NCBI GenBank assembly: GCA_013822345.1
Contig: PNKH01000025.1
Location: 1 to 64,000 of the forward strand
From: Isosphaera sp.
GTDB taxonomy: Bacteria; Planctomycetota; Planctomycetia; Gemmatales; Gemmataceae
Reading direction: 5' to 3'
Length of the DNA stretch: 64,000 bases
Shown here piece by piece: positions 58,847 to 64,000 of the stretch (the first letter of the stretch is position 1; the number at the start of each line of letters is the position of its first letter). The notes below the pieces were generated by a model that was given only the letters and a program-made list of their open reading frames with translations, did not search any database and was not told where the DNA came from. The position numbers and the translations under genes are program-made.

Positions 58847-59905
58847 CTAAGCCGGGTCCGTCGCCAGCTCCCGCAGGGCGGCCCGCACGTCCCCGAGCTG
58901 CGGCACGCTGTTCGTCTCGTACGCCTGGTTCATCCCGATCCCCGGGACGTGCTTCCCCATCAGCGCCCGCGGCCGGACGGCCAGGTCGTAGAAGTGCTCG
59001 TCCACCACCCGCCGGATCAGGTGCTCGCCGAAGTTCGTCACCTCGGTGTCCTCGTTCACCACCAGCACCCGGCCGGTCTTCTGCACGCTCCGGGAGATCA
59101 GGTCCCAGTCGTACGGGAAGATGCTCCGCAGGTCGATCACGTCGAACGAGTGGCCGTGGTCGCGGGCCAGCTCGTCCGCCGCCTGGACGCACAGCGGCAG
59201 CGGCCGGCCGTAGCTGATGACCGTCCCGTCCGTCCCCTCCCGCACCAACTCGCCCTTGCCGATCGGAACCACATACTCCTGCACGTCCGGCCACTGCGGC
59301 CGCCAGTCGGTCCGGTCGCCGATCGGGGCGTCGATCATCCGCGACAGCTCGTCCGGTTCGGCCGGCTCGCCGGGGATCAGCCGGGTGTCCTTCGCCCGCA
59401 ACAGCGCCTTCGGCAGCAGCACCAGGACCGGGTTCGGGTCCTTGATCGCGGCGATCATCAGGCCGTAGGCGTCGAGGGCGTTCGACGGCATCACCACCTT
59501 CCACCCCGGGAGCCGGCTGGCCCAGCTCTCGAAGCAGTGGGAGTGGTACAGGCTGCCGCGGATGCCGGCCCCGGTCGGGGTCATCACCACCACCGGCATC
59601 TCGTACTCGCCGGCGCTCGCCCACCGCTGGTTCCCGGCCACCTTCAGCAGGTCGATGACGTTGAACGCGTAGTCGCAGAACTGGATCTCGCACACCGGCC
59701 GGCCGCCGGCGTAGGCGATCCCCATCGCGGTGCCGACGATCCCGCGCTCGTCGAGCGGGGTGTTCCACGCGGTGCGCAAGCCCTGCGTGGCGGTGAACAC
59801 GCCGCCGAGCGGCGGCCCGACGTCCTCCCCGAACACGTCGGTGACGCCGAGGTGCTCCTCGCCGTAGTGCAGCGCCAGCCGCACCGCCTGTGCGATCGTC
59901 GCCAT
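58847..59905 (-). CDS. 2-oxoacid dehydrogenase E1 beta subunit (branched-chain type)
   Basis: The 352-aa protein matches the beta chain of heterotetrameric E1: FGEDVGPPLGGVFTATQGL (residues 25-43), DERGIVGTAMGIAYAGGRPV, EIQFCDYAFNVIDLLKVAG and the C-terminal transketolase-type domain (VISYGRPLPLCVQAA, VVNEDTEVTNFGEHL). With the alpha chain it decarboxylates a 2-oxoacid and acylates the lipoyl group of E2. The branched-chain class is favoured by overall motif match; pyruvate cannot be excluded. The start at 59905 is at the family N-terminus. Confidence 0.94.
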   Translation of the reverse strand: MATIAQAVRLALHYGEEHLGVTDVFGEDVGPPLGGVFTATQGLRTAWNTPLDERGIVGTAMGIAYAGGRPVCEIQFCDYAFNVIDLLKVAGNQRWASAGEYEMPVVVMTPTGAGIRGSLYHSHCFESWASRLPGWKVVMPSNALDAYGLMIAAIKDPNPVLVLLPKALLRAKDTRLIPGEPAEPDELSRMIDAPIGDRTDWRPQWPDVQEYVVPIGKGELVREGTDGTVISYGRPLPLCVQAADELARDHGHSFDVIDLRSIFPYDWDLISRSVQKTGRVLVVNEDTEVTNFGEHLIRRVVDEHFYDLAVRPRALMGKHVPGIGMNQAYETNSVPQLGDVRAALRELATDPA

Positions 59906-59930
59906 CGTGAACCTGGAGAGGAGATGAGAA

Positions 59931-60047
59931 TTAACCACAGAGGACACAGAGAGCACAGAGGAAGACACGAAGCAGAGGGAAAACAGTTCTTCAAACCCTG
60001 TTTCCTCTCCGCCTCTTCCTCTGTGTCCTCTGTGTCCTCTGTGGTTA
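59931..60047. repeat. AT-richer inverted repeat between E1 subunit genes
   Basis: Left arm TTAACCACAGAGGACACAGA (from 59931) and right arm ending CTGTGTCCTCTGTGGTTAA at 60047, with internal purine- and pyrimidine-rich stretches. 'Accacagaggacacagag' repeats are dispersed in many bacterial genomes. It is much lower in GC than its surroundings. Confidence 0.88.
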
Positions 60048-60061
60048 AGTTCTGCCGGCGC

Positions 60062-61198
60062 TCACTTCGCCGCGGGCAACCCGGTGTAATCGTTCGGGTA
60101 CACCGCGTCGACCTCACTGGGGGCGTAGCTGTCGCGGTACACGTCCTCGCGGGTCGGCTCCGGCTCCCGCATCGCCGCCACCACCGCCGCGTCCGCCTCC
60201 GCCTTCGCCTCGTCCCACAGCCCCTTCACCCCGGCCGGGTCGATCGCCCCGCCGTCGACCAGCCGCTGCTCGAACGCGGTCAGCGGGTCGGCCTGGCCCC
60301 ACTCCCGCTGCGCCCCGCTGCTCGACGAGTGCCCGTGCAGCCGGCTCACCATCGCCTCCAGCAGGAACGGCTTCCGCTCCCGCCGGCAGTACCGCATCGC
60401 CCGGTCCAGGGCGTTCCACACCGCCACCGGGTCGTTCCCGTCGACCGTCTCCGCCCGGATCCCGTAGGGGGCCGCCCGGTCCGCGATCCGCTGCTCGGCA
60501 CTGACCGCCTGGAAGTCGGTCGAGATCCCCCACCGGTTGTTCGTCACCGCCATCAGCACCGGCAGCTCCTGGCCCGGCCGGGTGCTCCAGTTCAGGCACG
60601 TCTCGAAGTCGCCCTCGGCGGTCCCCGCCTCCCCGCCGACCACCACCGAGATCCCCTCGGCCTGGTCCGGGTGCCGCTCCCCGTGCCGCTTCTGCACCAG
60701 GGCCGTCCCTGGGGCCATCGCGTACTGCACCTCGATCACGCTGGTCACCGGCACCACGTTCCACGCCTTCACCGCGTAGTGCCCGACGAAGTTCCGGCCG
60801 CGGGAGTGCGGGTCGGTCGCCCGCATCGCCAACTGCCGGACGTGGTCGATCATCGGCATGCCCATCGCGAGCATGACGCCGGCGTTGCGGTAGTGGAGGT
60901 GGAGGTAGTCGTGGGCCGGGCCGTGGCCCTTGTGGACTTGCAGCCCGAGGCAGACGTTGAACGCTTCTTCGCCGGGGCCGCCGATCCAGAAGTACGCCTC
61001 CCCGGACTTCGACATCTTGATGCTGCGCTCCTCCAGAGCGCGGGTCCGGATCATCTGCCGGAACACGGTCAGGGCCAGCTCGGCGGAGACCACCTCGCGG
61101 CCCGACCGGACGACCGCCGGGGCGACGGTCCGGACGGCCCGCCGCACCGCACCGCTCTCGTTGTCCGGAGGGTCCTCGCTCGTCCCGGGCATGGGCAC
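60062..61198 (-). CDS. 2-oxoacid dehydrogenase E1 alpha subunit (branched-chain type)
   Basis: The 378-aa protein has the E1-alpha layout: MIRTRALEERSIKMSKSGEA, LHYRNAGVMLAMGMPMIDHV, a phosphorylation-loop-like region RLHGHSSSSGAQREWG and the TPP region. The TPP motif, normally GDG...(~25)...NN, reads GEAGTAEGDF...TNNRWG: the Asp that binds the metal is Glu and the second Gly is Ala. The motif end is intact, so activity is likely but metal preference may differ. It begins the operon E1-alpha, E1-beta, E2, GT87. The start at 61198 is one of two Met codons (also 61192). Confidence 0.93.
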   Translation of the reverse strand: MPMPGTSEDPPDNESGAVRRAVRTVAPAVVRSGREVVSAELALTVFRQMIRTRALEERSIKMSKSGEAYFWIGGPGEEAFNVCLGLQVHKGHGPAHDYLHLHYRNAGVMLAMGMPMIDHVRQLAMRATDPHSRGRNFVGHYAVKAWNVVPVTSVIEVQYAMAPGTALVQKRHGERHPDQAEGISVVVGGEAGTAEGDFETCLNWSTRPGQELPVLMAVTNNRWGISTDFQAVSAEQRIADRAAPYGIRAETVDGNDPVAVWNALDRAMRYCRRERKPFLLEAMVSRLHGHSSSSGAQREWGQADPLTAFEQRLVDGGAIDPAGVKGLWDEAKAEADAAVVAAMREPEPTREDVYRDSYAPSEVDAVYPNDYTGLPAAK

Positions 61199-61407
61199 GT
61201 CCCCCGAGGAAGTGATCGGGAATTACTCCCCGGCCCGGACCGGGCCGGCTCACCCAAACTGACGGAATCGGACGGTCGGACGCGGAAGTACAAACCGGGT
61301 GCCGGACCCCCGCCGGGTCGGAAAATTCCTCGCCCGCAAAGTCCAGCGCCCCCGACGCCGACATTCTAGCCGGACGGCGTGTCGAATTGGAGGGCAAGTC
61401 CTGCGGT

Positions 61408-61466
61408 ACGGGCGGGCACCCGGGCCGGCTTCGCGCCGGGGCGAACACCGCCCGGTGCCCGCCCGT
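61408..61466. repeat. Inverted repeat after the spermidine-synthase-like gene
   Basis: 13-bp arms ACGGGCGGGCACC (61408-61420) and complement (61454-61466), with a further CCGGGCCGGC/GCGCCGGGGC inner pairing. It ends 6 nt from the stop of the membrane gene. A TAGAAT (minus, 61363-61368) nearby might start a long-leader transcript of the E1 operon. I see no other feature in 61199-61471. Confidence 0.75.
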
Positions 61467-61471
61467 CGACA

Positions 61472-63814
61472 TTATACGCGGTCCGGTGCCGCGCCGGCGG
61501 GCAGCCGGCGGTTTCCGAGCACCGCCGACAGCAGGTAGAACCCGACCGCCACGCACAACAGGTACTGGAACCCCAACAGGACCGAGGCGTTCTCCGACAG
61601 CCCGCCGACCAGCGCCCCGGCGATGTTCGCCCCGAACACCCGGTCCGGCTGGGCGGTCCGCCGGAAGGTGGTGGCGAAGATCACCCCGGCGAACGCCACC
61701 GGGGCGAACACCAGAGCACACACGCCGACGACTTGCAACGTCGGGTTCAGCCCCAGGAACGTGCTGACCGGCACCGCCAGCACCACCCCCAGCGCCACGA
61801 ACAGCCCGACGTAGTACGGCTCCAGCCGGGCCGGCTTCACCAGCCCGGCGTACAGGTTCCCGGCCAGGCTCATCACCAGGATGGCGGCGATCACCACCGT
61901 GTTCACCATCCAGGTGCCGCCGAACAACAGCGCCATCTCGACGATCGCCTTGGTCTCGACCAGCATGAACCCGGCCCCGAGGAAGAAGCTCCGGCCCATC
62001 GCCCCCCACTCCGGGGCGGTGCCGGCCTCCGCCCCCAGCGCCCGGTGCCCGCCGAACCCGAACCACAGCAGCACCGACAGCACCAGGGTCAGGGCGACGC
62101 CCCGCCAGGTGAGCGTCGGGACGGCCGGGGTGCGGGTGTACAGGAACGGCCAGTCGTCGGTCGCCTGGCGCATCCCGCCCGGCTCCTGGACCGCGGCCAG
62201 CCGCAGCCCCAGCCACTCCGGCCGCACCGGGTTGTTGGCGCCGTCCACGAACTCCCCGTAAGACCTCGGCGGCTCCGGCGGGGCGGCCGGGCCGAACCGG
62301 GCCGCCGAGTCCGGCCGGATGCCGACCTTCCACGGGTACCAGTACCGGGTGGCCGGGTCCCGGAACGCGTCCCGGATCGGGCCGACGACCTCCGGGGAGC
62401 CGGCGAAGAAGTTGACGAACCCGCCGGTCTTGTACAGCGGGTCGTCCAGCGGGACGGCGGCCGTGGGCGGGACGGTCAGGGCGACCGGGTCGGCCCCGAA
62501 CTCGGCCCGCAGTTGGTCGCGGATGCGGCACGCGATCCACCCCTGGCGGAGGAAGTTGTAGACCGCGTACACCCCGGTCGGCTTGAGCACCCGCCGCACG
62601 TCCCGGAACGACTCCCGGGTGAACAGGTAGCTCTCCAATCGGAGGTTCGAGTACCCGGACTGCAGCACCAGGGAGTCGATCAGGGCGAAGACGACCAGGT
62701 CGTACTCCCGGTCCGGGGCGTCGCGCAGGAAGTTCCGCCCGTCGTTCAGGAAGACGCGGACGCGCGGGTCCTGGAACGGCTCGTCCGGGTGGTGCTGCTC
62801 GCCCAGCTTCTGGATCACCGGGTCGATCTCGACCGCGTCGATCCGCGCGTCCTTCGGGAGCCACCGGCACGCCCGGGCCACGTCGTTGCCGCTCCCGGCC
62901 CCGATGATCAGCACCCGCTTGAACTCCGGCCACGCCTTGCCGTCCGGCCCGGCCAGGTCGCGCTGGAACAGGTACGGGAGGGCGTAGGTGGCGACCGCCG
63001 GGCTGTCGAGCGGCTCCATCAGTTGCTGGCTGATCAGGTTGGTGTTGATGAACAGGTTCCGCGGGTAGTAGTCGATCCGGTAGTACGGCGACCACGTCGT
63101 CTCCCGGCCGCCCTTGCCGGGGAAGAAGCCGGCGGTGAACACCGTCATCAGCACCGTCAGCCCGAGGCAGACGGCCGGCACGACCGGGCCCGGCCGCGGG
63201 GCGGCGGGGGCGTCCGGGTCGGGCCGGAAGAGGAGGTAGGCGAGGGCGACGGCGACGAGGCCGAACCAGACCGGCGGCGGGAGCCGGAGGTACGAGCAGG
63301 CGGCGAACATGCCGATCCCGAGGAGGCTGCCGAGGAGGTTGGCGGAGTAGGCGGCGGTCCGCCCGGGGACGCGGTTGAAGGCCCGGCCGAGCTCCTGCCC
63401 GGGGCCGACCATGACCGCCCCGACGAGGAGGAAGAACAGCCCGCCGACGACCTCGATCGGGATGGTGAACGGCGGCTCGTGGACGGCGGCCGTCTCGGTC
63501 CCGAAGTAGACGACGTCCGGGTTCGCCTGGTTGCCGACGGCGAAGTACAGGTTGAACTGGTCGGAGAACTGGTCGCACAGCAGCCCGGCGGCGACGGCGG
63601 CGGCGAGGAGGTACGGGGTCTGGTTGAGGAGCCGGCCGGGGCGGCGGGCGACGAGGCACCCGACCGACATGCCGACGAACGCGGCCAACAGGACGGTGTT
63701 GGTGAAGAACGTCAGGAACATGACGTGGGACGGGAACCAGCGGATGCAGGCGAGCTCGAGGAAGAGGACGACCCAGGAGACGAGGAACAGGTCGGACGCC
63801 GGTCGGTCGCGCAT
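61472..63814 (-). CDS. Integral membrane spermidine-synthase-like protein (780 aa)
   Basis: About eight helices at the N-terminus (to residue ~230) and six at the C-terminus (from ~555) flank a soluble domain of the spermidine synthase / class I methyltransferase fold: VLIIGAGSGNDVARACRWLP (around residue 297), DAVEIDPVIQKLGEQHHPDE, FLNDGRNFLRDAPDREYDLV and ALIDSLVLQSGYSNLRLESY. The catalytic Asp pattern of true spermidine synthases is not fully kept, so polyamine synthesis is not assured; such membrane fusions are widespread and mostly uncharacterised. The start at 63814 places the first helix correctly. Confidence 0.87.
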   Translation of the reverse strand: MRDRPASDLFLVSWVVLFLELACIRWFPSHVMFLTFFTNTVLLAAFVGMSVGCLVARRPGRLLNQTPYLLAAAVAAGLLCDQFSDQFNLYFAVGNQANPDVVYFGTETAAVHEPPFTIPIEVVGGLFFLLVGAVMVGPGQELGRAFNRVPGRTAAYSANLLGSLLGIGMFAACSYLRLPPPVWFGLVAVALAYLLFRPDPDAPAAPRPGPVVPAVCLGLTVLMTVFTAGFFPGKGGRETTWSPYYRIDYYPRNLFINTNLISQQLMEPLDSPAVATYALPYLFQRDLAGPDGKAWPEFKRVLIIGAGSGNDVARACRWLPKDARIDAVEIDPVIQKLGEQHHPDEPFQDPRVRVFLNDGRNFLRDAPDREYDLVVFALIDSLVLQSGYSNLRLESYLFTRESFRDVRRVLKPTGVYAVYNFLRQGWIACRIRDQLRAEFGADPVALTVPPTAAVPLDDPLYKTGGFVNFFAGSPEVVGPIRDAFRDPATRYWYPWKVGIRPDSAARFGPAAPPEPPRSYGEFVDGANNPVRPEWLGLRLAAVQEPGGMRQATDDWPFLYTRTPAVPTLTWRGVALTLVLSVLLWFGFGGHRALGAEAGTAPEWGAMGRSFFLGAGFMLVETKAIVEMALLFGGTWMVNTVVIAAILVMSLAGNLYAGLVKPARLEPYYVGLFVALGVVLAVPVSTFLGLNPTLQVVGVCALVFAPVAFAGVIFATTFRRTAQPDRVFGANIAGALVGGLSENASVLLGFQYLLCVAVGFYLLSAVLGNRRLPAGAAPDRV

Positions 63815-63887
63815 GGGTGCGGCTCGGGGGTCGGTCGGGGGGTCGCGGGGTCGGGTCGGGAACGGTGTACGGAATCGGGGGCCGGTG

Positions 63888-64000
63888 TCACCCGGCGAGG
63901 TGGGGGCGGAGGTGGACGGAGATCACCCGCGTGACCCGCTCCTCCTCGAGCACCTTGTAGTACACGACCAGGGGGCCGAAGAACCCGATCCGGCGGCCGC
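63888..64000 (-). CDS. C-terminal end of a RelE/ParE-like protein (5' truncated)
   Basis: The last 37 codons read GRRIGFFGPLVVYYKVLEEE followed by RVTRVISVHLRPHLAG. The beta-hairpin with VVYYKV.EE..V..I.VHLR is typical of the C-terminus of RelE/ParE-type proteins, toxins of type II toxin-antitoxin systems. The rest lies beyond the window edge, so whether an antitoxin gene accompanies it cannot be seen. Confidence 0.6.
   Translation of the reverse strand, partial: GRRIGFFGPLVVYYKVLEEERVTRVISVHLRPHLAG

Noticed and set aside
57377-61369. A 1330-codon plus-strand frame across the E2/E1 operon
   Set aside because: It is antisense to three clear enzyme genes and has His/Arg/Pro-rich composition with no motif.
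63888-64000. A complete toxin-antitoxin pair at the right edge
   Set aside because: Only the last 37 codons of one gene are visible and no antitoxin frame is inside the window.

Overview
The window is very GC-rich and looks like a planctomycete chromosome, most likely family Gemmataceae. The evidence is the gene content: a DUF1501 protein with a Tat-type leader, a DUF1080 (3-keto-disaccharide hydrolase-like) protein, many exported TPR, zinc-ribbon and FHA proteins, the SpoVG/IspE pair, two copies of a paralogous family ending in 'HVRGCWV.DL.LG' that I associate with Gemmata-like genomes, and a PEP-CTERM-like tail at the left edge. I see no rRNA, tRNA, CRISPR array, prophage or replication origin. 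One intact IS5-type insertion sequence is present.

Layout. 1-9.8 kb: a PEP-CTERM-like tail, a strong terminator, a giant membrane-anchored TPR protein, then minus-strand genes (small Cys/His protein, double-FHA protein, exported protein, Wza-like export lipoprotein, MarC protein, ADP-ribosylglycohydrolase). 10-19 kb: ACT protein, long acyl-CoA dehydrogenase, dihydrolipoamide dehydrogenase (lpdA) between two Gemmata-type paralogs, a CpaF-like N-domain protein without an ATPase domain, ispE-spoVG. 19-26 kb: HAD phosphatase, pdxJ, HU, transketolase, cytochrome c-like protein, SDR. 26-35 kb: DUF1501, DUF1080, a PHP-type phosphatase next to a Wzc-like chain-length protein, a TPR protein, and rpiB coupled to a Sua5-like/LMW phosphatase fusion. 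35-42 kb: exported protein, di-haem cytochrome, cupin, RlmG/RsmC-like methyltransferase, and an operon of zinc-ribbon membrane protein, ECF sigma factor and anti-sigma factor. 42.7-51.3 kb: all plus strand, the most unusual region: a GAF/membrane-fusion protein, a lipoprotein membrane-fusion protein with a nested WD40 propeller, a PqqD-M50 protease-HlyD fusion, then a mini-operon of small Cys-bearing lipoprotein-like peptide, DUF692/MNIO enzyme and a 78-aa helical partner, closed by a terminator and followed by the IS5 element. 52-64 kb: TPR and thioredoxin-like exported proteins, a Y-family polymerase with a LexA-like box, a GT87-type membrane protein, and the E2, E1-beta and E1-alpha subunits of a branched-chain-type 2-oxoacid dehydrogenase (its E3 may be lpdA at 13.8 kb), a membrane spermidine-synthase-like protein and the end of a RelE/ParE-like gene.

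A second layer runs through the window. Almost every gap downstream of a gene holds a long, nearly perfect inverted repeat (arms 10-31 bp, several sequence families) starting a few bases after the stop codon, usually with no U-tract. One family has seven members, all 3-25 nt from a stop codon. Three copies of a ~150-190 bp composite element and two cases of a repeat read through inside coding sequence also occur. Promoters appear to carry -10 boxes of the type TACAAT/TAGAAT/TATCAT some 27-57 nt before starts, mostly without a clear -35.

Functionally the window mixes envelope and exopolysaccharide functions (Wza, Wzc-like, PHP phosphatase, GT87, TPR), carbon and cofactor metabolism (tkt, rpiB, pdxJ, ispE, the 2-oxoacid dehydrogenase, the acyl-CoA dehydrogenase) and a candidate peptide-modification and export locus at 42.7-51.3 kb.
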